DNA of 64,000 bases from assembly GCF_028476545.1 (NCBI RefSeq), contig NW_026731977.1:207501-271500 (forward strand), written 5' to 3'. This document shows positions 49,483 through 60,900 of the stretch, one piece after another. The first letter of the stretch is position 1, and each line of letters begins with the position of its first letter. Below the pieces are notes generated by a model that did no database searches, was not told the origin of the DNA, and worked only from the letters and a program-made list of their open reading frames with translations. Made by a program: the position numbers and the translations under genes. The DNA comes from Physella acuta (taxonomy: Eukaryota > Mollusca > Gastropoda > Physidae).

Positions 49483-49732
49483 CAGTGGCGTAGCGAGGTC
49501 GGGTGTCACCCGGTGCGGCACTTAATGGTGTCACCCCCCCCAGAGGCATAGAGACCCTTCCCAGGGACAAACTTTCAAATTTTCGATTTGCACCCCCCCT
49601 CAAACTTTCGATTTGCACCACCCCTCGAGTTTTTATCTATATATTTTGCTATTTTTTGCCTTGGTGTCACCCCCCTAAATGGTGTCACCCGGTGCGGTCC
49701 GCACCCCCCGCCCCCCCTTCGCTACGCCCCTG
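49483..49732. mobile_element. hAT-type MITE, 250 bp
   Basis: It starts CAGTGGCGTAGCGAGG and ends GCTACGCCCCTG. ACCTAATG is duplicated exactly at 49475-49482 and 49733-49740. An inner end-like CAGAGGCATAG lies at 49541. GTGTCACCCGGTGCGG occurs near both ends in direct orientation. No ORF of transposase type. Confidence 0.93.
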
Positions 49733-50429
49733 ACCTAATGTATAACACAATATTGCTAGTTCTGTTTGTTGTCCCATACTATGGCCATTGAACCTCAGTC
49801 AACATTGATTCAATACTAGCAGTTTTTAAATTAGATAATTATGTGTTTATTTAAGCAAATAGTATATTGCTTTAATTAAATTGTCACGCAAATATGCGGC
49901 ACAATTTTTTATTTCGAACAAGTTCTGACAACAATAAAACAGACGGAATCTGCATAAAAAAATGCAGACGTTCACAACCAATTTTTGTAGTTTATCTGCC
50001 CGCTGAATGAGCGCATTCAACTGTTTGATTGCCAGTTTGGTCGCGTCGTTAATACGTTCATTCACAAAACACTTTCCAAGCTCTCGGTAGTACTTTCCAC
50101 TACTCAGAGGTACTTGTTGGTCGGTTAGCGTCAATCACCGCCACTTTTAAGTACTCGATGTTTTGTCTGCGCTCTACAACTGTCCCTTGTTGGTCTTTTC
50201 CCCATCTATTCACATGGCAATTACATGGAGAGATGGTGAATATGGTGTTTTGTTTATTATATACAACTTTTTATATTTTATTTTATAACTTGGTTAAAAC
50301 TTCCTAAATATTGTATAAGAAACGTGTAAACGTGTGACGTAAGATGTATTAGGTAGCTAATTTAGGAAATACAATATATCTATAGAAAATTTCACAGCAA
50401 AAGACACAAAGACACTGAAAATATCAGTC
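49733..50429. other. Unique sequence, possible coding segment at 49976-50134 (minus)
   Basis: The minus-strand frame from 50134 reads VPLSSGKYYRELGKCFVNER and continues through ATKLAIKQLNALIQRADKLQ, a helix-like, non-repetitive composition unlike other frames in the window. I recognise no family and see no convincing splice sites, so it is only noted. Confidence 0.3.
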
Positions 50430-50497
50430 AGTGCCACTGTCATCTGCCACTGTCATCTGCCGCTGTCATCTGCCACTGTCATCTGTTACTGTAAGAT
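50430..50497. repeat. 13-bp repeat CTGCCACTGTCAT, 5 copies
   Basis: Five copies with single-base variants. Confidence 0.9.
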
Positions 50498-51060
50498 GCC
50501 GCTATCGTATGTAACCATTTTGTGATCACTGTGTTGCTAAACCCCCTAGAACTAGAAGAACATCGGGACGTTACTATGCGTTTAAAAAAATGTAAAAACA
50601 TTTCTTTCAAGTGAGAGAAAACCTAAACTAGAGAAACTATTTCAGCAGTAGAAATTCGATCTTCATCTGCACTCGAGGAAATGTTTTCAGATTTCGTTTT
50701 GTTACTTAATTTATATATTTTTAATTTTTTTTTTTTTTGGAAACCGTTGCATTTGTTTCTGGTTTAGCTAAGGTTTAAGGCACGCTTCTTCTATTTTAAC
50801 TACGGATTCTAGCAGGCTGTTTCTTGTATTGATTACATTACGAACTCACCTTGTGTGGTATTAGCTCATACAATTTCACTTAATTCATGGCATGATGTAG
50901 CTAACATAAGACCTCTGCTATGTATTGAGTTAGTGATGTTGTTTACAAGGTTTGTTTTACCATTCACGTAAAATTATCACGTCTAAACCGCTCCATTCAT
51001 AAGCTCGAGATAAAAGGAACATACTGACGTCATATAGCTAGTCACGAACAGGTTACCTGC
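50498..51060. other. Unique AT-rich sequence
   Basis: T-run at about 50724-50740. No gene is seen. Confidence 0.5.
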
Positions 51061-51295
51061 TTGAGACTTGTGGGGAACCAGGTACAAATACGAGACTTGT
51101 GGGGAACAAGGAACAAACACGGGACTTGTGGGGAACAAGGAACAAACACGGGACTTGTGGGGAACAAGGAACAAACACGGGACTTGTGGGGAACAAGGAA
51201 CAAACACGGGACTTGTGGGGAACAAGGAACAAACACAAGACTTGTGGGGAACATGGTACAAACATGAGACTTGTGGGGGAACAAGGAACATACAT
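51061..51295. repeat. 29-bp minisatellite, 8 copies
   Basis: Units contain GACTTGTGGGGAACAAGGAA and CAAACACGG. Outer copies are more diverged. Open frames in several registers are artefacts. Confidence 0.94.
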
Positions 51296-51345
51296 AACTG
51301 TGTGGGAGAAAGCCATGTGGAACCAGGCAGGTACACGCAGGCTGT

Positions 51346-51412
51346 TCCCCCCACTCCCTAGTCCCCCCCCCCCACTCCCTAGTCCCCCCCCCCCACTCCC
51401 TAGTTTACCTGC
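51346..51412. repeat. C-rich repeat, 3 copies
   Basis: Three copies of CACTCCCTAGTCCCCCCC. Confidence 0.9.
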
Positions 51413-51606
51413 CCACCATGGGAGCTAACATTTGAGTGAGTTTAACGGTGTGAACAGCCGCCTAACACCCACTTTATTTCCGACTAACTGCGCCATTTCC
51501 CCGCCACTAATGTATTCATCCGCGTCCCCCACTCTCTCACTGATGACGGAATTGTTTTCTTTACTAGTTTTTGTCACTGCACCAACCAGCTCGTACCGGT
51601 GGTCGT

Positions 51607-51672
51607 TTAACGGATATTCCCGATCCATCAACGGATATTCCCGATCCATCAACGGATATTCCCGATCCATCA
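51607..51672. repeat. 21-bp repeat, 3 copies
   Basis: Three identical copies of ACGGATATTCCCGATCCATC plus one A. The unique spacer 51413-51606 shows no gene. Confidence 0.93.
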
Positions 51673-52479
51673 ACAGTCATTTCGTCCCTTGAAGAGGCGG
51701 CGTTTAGGCCATCAGCAGACATTATGGAAATGTCTGTGTAAGCAGACTTTTAGAGTCTGCAGCTAAAATAGAGGATGATCTCATCGGGTCGACCGGCGTT
51801 AACAAAGTATCGCTTGAATATCATTACGCTGGAGCGGCGAATCACTCAAAATTAGAATTTAAAACGTTGAGCCGATTCAAGTGTCTCTAAACAGACAGGA
51901 TGATTGAGATGTTTTTTTTTTCAGGCGTGGTTAATTCCTCGGCTGATTTATTAAGTCCCTGCGCTGGCTCTTTCAAGTCAATACGTTATGTGCTTTTAGA
52001 ATTCGGTGCAGTAGTTTCTCTAGTGTGTTGGCGTGCACACATCACAACCACGGCACTACTCAAGTGCTGGCTTCTTGATTCTACGCCAATTGTTTTTAAC
52101 ATCGCCACAAGCTGCTACAGAAAACTAATTGACTTGCTAATATCAGGCGGAATTTTTTTTTTAAAGCAATGGAAGACGAAGTTTAAAGGCTGCGATCGAG
52201 AGAAAATCTGCCACTTGTGCAGAAAAATAACGATTTAAAGATCGTGCATGAAGAATCAACACGACTTGTTAACTTTTCGGATTAGAGGCATAAAAAGAAA
52301 CGGGAATTCCCGAACTCTGGAAGTTTCCTGAACAGCTATTTAATCCAAAGTGGCAATCAGGATTAAGCTCTTGAGTCTCTGGCCCCCGGAGCTTGATTGG
52401 GGAGCTTGTCACCAATCACGTGACGACAGAGGCGTTGGTTTTTTAGCTGCCCTCTCGTGTCACGGGTTCTATTGCTCTC
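51673..52479. other. Unique sequence
   Basis: Repeat-free, mixed composition (TTAATTCCTCGGCTGATTTA, GGCGTGCACACATCACAACC). A 112-codon plus frame at 51900-52235 has no recognisable domain and begins in a T-run. It could be regulatory or contain an exon, not shown. Confidence 0.35.
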
Positions 52480-52690
52480 AAGTTGTCAACTTGTCATCTT
52501 GTCATCTTGTCATCTTGTCATCTTGTCAGCTTGTCATGTTGTCTTGTTGACGTGTTATCATGTGGTCAAGTTACCTTGTGGTCATGTTGACATGGTGTTA
52601 TATTGTTATGTGGTCATGTTGTCATCTTGTGAATGTTGTCCTGCTGTCATGTGGTATGTTGTCCTGCTGTCCTTATATTATTTTTTATGT
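52480..52690. repeat. 9-bp repeat CTTGTCATC, degenerate to the right
   Basis: Five clean copies at about 52490-52535, then drifting TGTGGTCATGTTG-like words to about 52690. Confidence 0.85.
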
Positions 52691-53287
52691 TCTCATGTCG
52701 TCATATATTTATTGGTCTCTGTAATAGGAATGTAGTTCATGAGATATCTGCTGGTTATATATGATATCTGGATGTATCTGAAGATAACTTATGTTATCAG
52801 AGGGCATACGATGGCACTTAACAGTATTTGAGTGTAACTTTATAAACCTCATGTTGAGAATAACAGCCCATTGTTTATTTTTTTATTTTTTTATTTTAGG
52901 ATAAAAATACTTGCCATTAAAAAATCATGTAAGATCTCCCATCAAATCTCTATACCGCAGTACGACACTGGAATCGCTGTTGTAACTCTGGTTTGACGCC
53001 TCCAATATTTGATATCCGTTTAACTCTTCCCAACATATCAGCGCCATTTTTAGACTGGCGATAGCAGAGATAATTGGGCGAAATTCTTCCAAGTCGAAAT
53101 GACAAACTCTGGTAATGGACAAACACAGCGCCATCCTGGCAGCCCGAGTCTGGCTGTGGGTAAACACTTGCCGGGCTGGAGCCACGGACAACTCGCTAAA
53201 CGACCCAAGCTGACCATAATTGTCCGCGGTAATTAGAACCGCTCTAGGCGCGTCACAGTCTGGGGAATGAATAACGCTAGGGGCTGG
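52691..53287. other. Unique sequence, motif-dense at 52920-53285
   Basis: Repeat-free stretch with an open minus frame (53323 down to 52925) and words such as GGTAATTAGAACCGC and GGGTAAACACTTGCC. No known domain. It may be an enhancer-like island or an unrecognised exon. Confidence 0.35.
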
Positions 53288-53508
53288 GGCCAAAGTCCTG
53301 CAGGACATGGGGCCAAAGTCCAACAGGACAGACTAAAGTCCTACAGGACATGGGCCAAACTACAGAACATGGGGCCAAAGTCCAACAGGACATGGCAACA
53401 AAGTACAACAGGACAGACTAAAGTCCTACAGGACAGACCAAAGTCCTACAGAACATGGGACCAAAGTCCAACAGGACATGCGACCAAAGTCCTAATGCAG
53501 CTGAGACT
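53288..53508. repeat. 22-bp repeat, about 11 copies
   Basis: Units of GGCCAAAGTCCTACAGGACA type, with AACAGGACA variants and some shortened copies. Degenerate relatives (GTCCTACATGA) continue to about 53690. Confidence 0.9.
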
Positions 53509-53689
53509 GTGATCCTACATGGAGTGAGGCCAAAGTCCTACAAGAGCTAGGGTCAGTGTCTTACATGATCAGGGATCAAAGTGTTTCATGATTTTAAAAT
53601 GTCCTGAAACTAGTATTCTGCAGACTAGTGTCCTCCATGATCTGAGACTCGTGTCCTACATGAGCTGACTAGTGTCCTTCAGGGTCATA

Positions 53690-53845
53690 CAGGACCAAAA
53701 ACCAGGGTCTTAGAGGACCTGGGATCAATGTCCTACAGGACCTAGGATCAATGTCCTACAGTACCTAGGGTCAATGTCCTACAGGACCTAGGATCAATGT
53801 CCTACAGGACCTAGGATCAATGTCCTACAGGACCTGGGATCAGTT
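53690..53845. repeat. 23-bp repeat, 6 copies
   Basis: Units of GGATCAATGTCCTACAGGAC followed by CTA. It shares GTCCTACAGGAC, an imperfect palindrome, with the array on its left, so the two are one family. Confidence 0.92.
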
Positions 53846-53979
53846 TTAACAAACACGACCCATGATTGTGTCTACAGCAGGAACCATGACACGGTGTGGG
53901 GGGTGGTGGGGGTGAGCCCGACCCCATTTATCTTCCAGCTCTAACAACTTGACCGCTGATGATCTCTAGTGGGAAATAA

Positions 53980-54500
53980 ATGTACACATGTGTACAGGCT
54001 AGCGTCAGGGCACGTACACTAGATGGGGGGCTGGAGTGGGAGGGTTTTAAACTATATGTACACATGTGTGCAGGCTAGCGCGTACACTAGATGGGGGCCT
54101 AGAGTAGGAGGGTTTTAAACTATATGTACACATGTGTACAGGCTAGCGCGTACACTAGATTGGGGGCTGGAGTGGGAGGGTTTTAAACTATATGTACACA
54201 TGTGTACAGGCTAGCGCGTACACTAGATTGGGGGCTGGAGTGGGAGGGTTTTAAACTATATGTACACATGTGTACAGGCTAGCGCGTACACTAGATTGGG
54301 GGCTGGAGTGGGAGGGTTTTAAACTATATGTACACATGTGTACAGGCTAGCGCGTACACTAGATTGGGGGCTGGAGTGGGAGGGTTTTAAACTATATGTA
54401 CACATGTGTACAGGCTAGCGTCAGGGCACGTACACGTGTGTACAGGCCAGCGTCAGACACGTATACTAGATGGGGGGCTTGGAGTGTGAGGGTTTTAAAC
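53980..54500. repeat. 68-bp minisatellite with a 14-bp palindrome
   Basis: Seven copies with GTACACATGTGTAC (perfect palindrome), AGGCTAGCGCGTACACTAG and GGAGTGGGAGGGTTTTAAAC. Middle copies are nearly identical; the outer ones carry GTCAGGGCACGTACAC. The spacer 53846-53979 is unique. Confidence 0.95.
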
Positions 54501-54777
54501 TATATTTTTGCTGCTGTTTGAAGATTTCTAAAGTAATAGGTCAGATGTTTTTCAGGGAACAAAATGGACATGTGAGACGATAACTGTTTGTATGAAAAGA
54601 ACGTAACAATTTGTATATATCCTACTACAATGTGTTATAATAATATAAACCAAGACAATGTGTTATAATATTATAACCCACGTATACAAGTCAAGGTTAA
54701 CTCAGAGAAAATGTACCCAATGTTTTCTTTAGTCTGTTTGAGTCAATGCTGGTTTTGATATTCTACTCAAATACTAT

Positions 54778-54868
54778 AGTGTTATCAGTTGTGTTCATGT
54801 TATGTGTTCATGTGATAAGCTGTGTTCATGTGTTGTGTTCATGTGATAAGCTGTGTTCATGTGATAAG
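54778..54868. repeat. 18-bp repeat TGTGTTCATGTGATAAGC
   Basis: Four to five imperfect copies. The preceding 54501-54777 is AT-rich unique sequence with a duplicated ACAATGTGTTATAATA (near 54627 and 54656). Confidence 0.85.
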
Positions 54869-55627
54869 TTTCTTTGTAATGAAGTCGTTTCTATATGATT
54901 TAATAATCGAATCAAGTTCACGTAATAATCTGATGGTATGTGTATATACTAAATTCAAGCCGACCTTACAGTGAGTTTTACACTAACACAGCTAGCCATT
55001 GACATTGACCATTGAATACGGAACTAAAATATGTCTAAAAAATATATCGCTACAACAGCAAATGTTGGCATATTGAAGCATTTAAAACCACACCAGTACA
55101 CAAATCATTCGTATTTAACATTTCGTGGTAGTGCAGGAAAGGAATCTTCTTTTTACGAGTTTTTATTCTACATTAGTTTGAATTCTACTTTTTATTTTAT
55201 TTCAAATTAACTTAACCGTTTAGAAAACATTTTCGTTCTAACGAAAGCCTAGAGGTAAGGTGAGTACATTTAAAACATGCATCCATTCTCCTGCAATTAG
55301 TGGAGCGGATAAACACTGTTCGCGCCTCGTTAATTTTCGTCTTCGTTTTCCGTCAGTCCGACACAAAAATCAATTTCCACTTCTGTGAGGCGGTTCATTG
55401 TTGAGTTTTTTAAATACTTTTCTAAGAGGAACATTCGAGAAGCCGGTGAGTTCAGATAGCGTGACTAGACGGGCTAGTTCCATCGTTTAACGTACGTCAG
55501 AAATCTCTTCTAACTCAAGATCTTGGCGGATGTGACGTAGGCGGGGATTAAAGAAGCGGAAAATCTTTTATCTTGTCTCGTCTGCTCAACAAGCAATTTC
55601 CGGTCAAAGATAAACGTTTTGCTACAC
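54869..55627. other. Unique sequence
   Basis: Bases 55280-55420 are repeat-free and motif-rich (GCAATTAGTGGAGCGGATAA, CCTCGTTAATTTTCGTC), possible regulatory DNA. No gene is seen. Confidence 0.4.
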
Positions 55628-55950
55628 CAATCGTCTGCTAGATGGGCTGTTAAACCTAAATTTTCCCCACCGTCTGCTAGATGATCTCGTTCTACCAAAT
55701 ACTTCCACTATCGTCTGCTAGATTATCTCGTTCTACCAAATACTTCCACTATCGTCTGCTAGATGATCTCGTTCTACCAAATACTTCCGCTATCGTCTGC
55801 TAGATTATCTCTTTCTACCAAATACTTCAACGTCTGCTGAATGATCTCGTTCTACAAAATACTTCCCTATCGTCTGCTAATGACCATGTTGAATGTTCCC
55901 CAGCCATCAGATAATTGTGCTCCACCAAATAGTTCCACCATTCCCTGCTA
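55628..55950. repeat. 40-bp repeat with ATCGTCTGCT core, about 8 copies
   Basis: Units contain CTATCGTCTGCTAGATGATC and TCGTTCTACCAAATACTTCC. ATCGTCTGCT is the reverse complement of the AGCAGACGAT core at 46.9 kb. Copies at both edges are diverged. Confidence 0.92.
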
Positions 55951-56079
55951 GATAATAAAAATTAAATATGAAAAAAAAACTTTTTTAACGACACATTAAC
56001 TTTAATTAAACCTTTTTATATAATGGAACTGTTTTACACACTTTATTTTAACAACAAAAGGTAAGTTATGATTACAAAC

Positions 56080-56320
56080 GGGAAGGCGGTGTCAAATGTT
56101 AGAACATACGACAGCTAACCAGAAAGTCTCGAGTTCCAATCCGGGTTCAAGTCCGTAAAATGTCAACCCTGCTCTGATGTGTACCCGACTCACGTCAGTT
56201 AAATCAAATGCGGCTGGGCATAGCGCTGACCACACTATCTCTCCATATACCGAGGTCACAGAAACAGAATTCTACCTCAATTTCCCCATAGACTGTCAGG
56301 TTCGAAATGGAACTTTACTA
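56080..56320 (+). mobile_element. tRNA-derived SINE, decayed
   Basis: AACCAGAAAGTCTCGAGTTC and GGGTTCAAGTCC are the remains of a tRNA-like head with B box, followed by GCGGCTGGGCATAGCGCTGA, CCGAGGTCACAGAAACAGA and a 3' part GTTCGAAATGGAACTTTA. The body matches the fragment at 9247-9400. The A box is not clear, so the 5' end is uncertain. The flank 55951-56079 is AT-rich and unique. Confidence 0.75.
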
Positions 56321-56866
56321 TTCCTATAAGCGCAATTGTTTTTATAAATTAAACGGAAGTCATAAACACCGAACAAATAATAATTTCAAGGGAAACAACA
56401 ACCACAAACTTTGTTGGACATTTAGGGGAAACTATAACAACAAAAGCAAAGATCCAAAAAAACATCACAGGCGAACAAGTGAATCTTTAAAAACCAATTG
56501 CACACTACTGTCAACTGCATCGAGACAACCATGTATGATTTGCTTCCATTTAACACAAAATATCATGTCTTTTAAAAAATGATAACATCCAAAAACTGTC
56601 GATCGAGACTAGCTCCACTTGTAGCAAACTTATTTTGTTTGAATGTGTACACCTGTGTGTCATCCTGACCTATTACTTAAATGTCAACTTGACCTGGTGG
56701 CTGATTCAGTGTTTATTGAGTGTGGTGCGGCATGGCGCGACTCTGGGGGGTTGAAGGTTGCCGAGTCTGCGGGGGGGGGGGGGGGGGGTTGAAGGTTGCC
56801 TCACCTGCACACAGGTGATCACAGGTGGGTCAAGTGGGAGCTGATAGCTTTGTCGTGCGGTAGGTG
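56321..56866. other. Unique sequence with G-run
   Basis: An open Asn/Lys-rich frame at 56307-56579 reflects AT-rich composition. G-run at about 56769-56787. No gene is called. Confidence 0.45.
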
Positions 56867-57560
56867 AGATTAACCTTTTGATTTATGTTAGATTAACCTC
56901 GAGATTTATGTGAGATTAACCTCTAGATTTATATTAGATTAACCTCTAGATTTATATTAGATTAACCTTTAGATTTATGTTAGATTAACCTTTTGATTTA
57001 TGTTAGATTAACCTCTAGATTTATGTGAGATTAACCTCTAGATTTATGTAGTGGCGTAGCGAGGTCGGGTGTCAGCCCCCCAGAGGCGTAGCGACCCTTC
57101 CCGGGGACAAACTTACAAATTTTCGATTTGCAAACCCCCCCCCCCCCCCCTCAAACTTTCGATTTACACGCCCCTCAAGTTTTTCTCTATATATTTTGCT
57201 ATTTTTGCCTTGGTGTCACCCCCCCCCCCCCAAATGGTGTCACCCGGTGCGGTCCGCACCCCACGCCCCCCCCCCCCTCGGTACGCCCCTGGATTTATGT
57301 TAGATTAACCTCTAGATTTATATTAGATTAACCTCTAGATTTATGTTAGATTAACCTCTAGATTTATGTGAGATTAACCTCTAGATTTATGTGAGATTAA
57401 CCTCTAGATTTATGTGAGATTAACCTCTAGATTTATGTGAGATTAACCTCTAGATTTATGTGAGATTAACCTCTAGATTTATGTGAGATTAACCTCTAGA
57501 CTCTAGACTTATCTTAGATTAACCTCTAGATTTATATTAGATTAACCTCTTGATATATTT
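56867..57560. repeat. 23-bp minisatellite split by a MITE
   Basis: Units of GATTAACCTCTAGATTTATG plus TTA or TGA, eight copies on the left and about eleven on the right of the 57049-57291 insertion. The array therefore predates the MITE. TTATATTA and TTATGTGA sub-types are grouped. Confidence 0.95.
57049..57291. mobile_element. hAT-type MITE, 243 bp, inserted in a minisatellite
   Basis: It starts TAGTGGCGTAGCGAGG (first base changed from C) and ends GGTACGCCCCTG. GATTTATG is found at 57041-57048 and 57292-57299, an 8-bp duplication, though the host array also contains that word. An inner end CAGAGGCGTAGC lies at 57081, C-runs have expanded at 57132-57150, and the right part matches the 49483 copy. 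Confidence 0.9.
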
Positions 57561-57925
57561 ACCTTCACAAGCTGAAGAAATAGATGACTAGGTATATTTA
57601 CATACCCAAGACGATGAAATCGACCTCTAGATCTATTTACATACAAAGACGACGAAATAGACCGCTAGATCTAATTATCTTCATAAGCTGATGAAATGCA
57701 CAACTAGATCTATTTAACTACCCAAGACGCCGTAATAAACCTCTGGATTAATCAATCGATGCCAGCTGATAAAACAGACATGTAGATCTATTAGCATACA
57801 CAATACACCCTAATAAACCACCACATCTCTTTACCTAAAAAAACAGTTACTCTCAGTGTACTGAACACATTTATTAGCTGCTGAATTGTTAAGAATACTA
57901 AAACTACTTGAGATTTGGTACTATT
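57561..57925. repeat. Degenerate 45-60 bp repeat left of the satellite
   Basis: Loose copies of CAAGACGATGAAATCGACC, AAGACGACGAAATAGACC and AAGCTGATGAAATGCAC, separated by CTAGATCTATTTAC words. The GACGATGAA part resembles the satellite core at 57926 and the CTAGAT part the 23-bp array on the left. Confidence 0.6.
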
Positions 57926-60900
57926 CAGCAGAAGACGATGAATTGTACCAACTATGATTGAATTATTGTCTCAGCAGAAGACGATGAATTGTACCAACTA
58001 TGATTGAATTATTGTCTCAGCAGAAGACGATGAATTGTACCAACTATGATTGAATTATTGTCTCAGCAGAAGACGATGAATTGTACCAACTATGATTGAA
58101 TTATTGTCTCAGCAGAAGACGATGAATTGTACCAACTATGATTGAATTATTGTCTCAGCAGAAGACGATGAATTGTACCAACTATGATTGAATTATTGTC
58201 TCAGCAGAAGACGATGAATTGTACCAACTATGATTGAATTATTGTCTCAGCAGAAGACGATGAATTGTACCAACTATGATTGAATTATTGTCTCAGCAGA
58301 AGACGATGAATTGTACCAACTATGATTGAATTATTGTCTCAGCAGAAGACGATGAATTGTACCAACTATGATTGAATTATTGTCTCAGCAGAAGACGATG
58401 AATTGTACCAACTATGATTGAATTATTGTCTCAGCAGAAGACGATGAATTGTACCAACTATGATTGAATTATTGTCTCAGCAGAAGACGATGAATTGTAC
58501 CAACTATGATTGAATTATTGTCTCAGCAGAAGACGATGAATTGTACCAACTATGATTGAATTATTGTCTCAGCAGAAGACGATGAATTGTACCAACTATG
58601 ATTGAATTATTGTCTCAGCAGAAGACGATGAATTGTACCAACTATGATTGAATTATTGTCTCAGCAGAAGACGATGAATTGTACCAACTATGATTGAATT
58701 ATTGTCTCAGCAGAAGACGATGAATTGTACCAACTATGATTGAATTATTGTCTCAGCAGAAGACGATGAATTGTACCAACTATGATTGAATTATTGTCTC
58801 AGCAGAAGACGATGAATTGTACCAACTATGATTGAATTATTGTCTCAGCAGAAGACGATGAATTGTACCAACTATGATTGAATTATTGTCTCAGCAGAAG
58901 ACGATGAATTGTACCAACTATGATTGAATTATTGTCTCAGCAGAAGACGATGAATTGTACCAACTATGATTGAATTATTGTCTCAGCAGAAGACGATGAA
59001 TTGTACCAACTATGATTGAATTATTGTCTCAGCAGAAGACGATGAATTGTACCAACTATGATTGAATTATTGTCTCAGCAGAAGACGATGAATTGTACCA
59101 ACTATGATTGAATTATTGTCTCAGCAGAAGACGATGAATTGTACCAACTATGATTGAATTATTGTCTCAGCAGAAGACGATGAATTGTACCAACTATGAT
59201 TGAATTATTGTCTCAGCAGAAGACGATGAATTGTACCAACTATGATTGAATTATTGTCTCAGCAGAAGACGATGAATTGTACCAACTATGATTGAATTAT
59301 TGTCTCAGCAGAAGACGATGAATTGTACCAACTATGATTGAATTATTGTCTCAGCAGAAGACGATGAATTGTACCAACTATGATTGAATTATTGTCTCAG
59401 CAGAAGACGATGAATTGTACCAACTATGATTGAATTATTGTCTCAGCAGAAGACGATGAATTGTACCAACTATGATTGAATTATTGTCTCAGCAGAAGAC
59501 GATGAATTGTACCAACTATGATTGAATTATTGTCTCAGCAGAAGACGATGAATTGTACCAACTATGATTGAATTATTGTCTCAGCAGAAGACGATGAATT
59601 GTACCAACTATGATTGAATTATTGTCTCAGCAGAAGACGATGAATTGTACCAACTATGATTGAATTATTGTCTCAGCAGAAGACGATGAATTGTACCAAC
59701 TATGATTGAATTATTGTCTCAGCAGAAGACGATGAATTGTACCAACTATGATTGAATTATTGTCTCAGCAGAAGACGATGAATTGTACCAACTATGATTG
59801 AATTATTGTCTCAGCAGAAGACGATGAATTGTACCAACTATGATTGAATTATTGTCTCAGCAGAAGACGATGAATTGTACCAACTATGATTGAATTATTG
59901 TCTCAGCAGAAGACGATGAATTGTACCAACTATGATTGAATTATTGTCTCAGCAGAAGACGATGAATTGTACCAACTATGATTGAATTATTGTCTCAGCA
60001 GAAGACGATGAATTGTACCAACTATGATTGAATTATTGTCTCAGCAGAAGACGATGAATTGTACCAACTATGATTGAATTATTGTCTCAGCAGAAGACGA
60101 TGAATTGTACCAACTATGATTGAATTATTGTCTCAGCAGAAGACGATGAATTGTACCAACTATGATTGAATTATTGTCTCAGCAGAAGACGATGAATTGT
60201 ACCAACTATGATTGAATTATTGTCTCAGCAGAAGACGATGAATTGTACCAACTATGATTGAATTATTGTCTCAGCAGAAGACGATGAATTGTACCAACTA
60301 TGATTGAATTATTGTCTCAGCAGAAGACGATGAATTGTACCAACTATGATTGAATTATTGTCTCAGCAGAAGACGATGAATTGTACCAACTATGATTGAA
60401 TTATTGTCTCAGCAGAAGACGATGAATTGTACCAACTATGATTGAATTATTGTCTCAGCAGAAGACGATGAATTGTACCAACTATGATTGAATTATTGTC
60501 TCAGCAGAAGACGATGAATTGTACCAACTATGATTGAATTATTGTCTCAGCAGAAGACGATGAATTGTACCAACTATGATTGAATTATTGTCTCAGCAGA
60601 AGACGATGAATTGTACCAACTATGATTGAATTATTGTCTCAGCAGAAGACGATGAATTGTACCAACTATGATTGAATTATTGTCTCAGCAGAAGACGATG
60701 AATTGTACCAACTATGATTGAATTATTGTCTCAGCAGAAGACGATGAATTGTACCAACTATGATTGAATTATTGTCTCAGCAGAAGACGATGAATTGTAC
60801 CAACTATGATTGAATTATTGTCTCAGCAGAAGACGATGAATTGTACCAACTATGATTGAATTATTGTCTCAGCAGAAGACGATGAATTGTACCAACTATG

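Noticed and set aside
52925-53323. 132-codon minus frame as a gene
   Set aside because: It starts in the 22-bp repeat array and has no domain I recognise; kept only as a motif-dense island.
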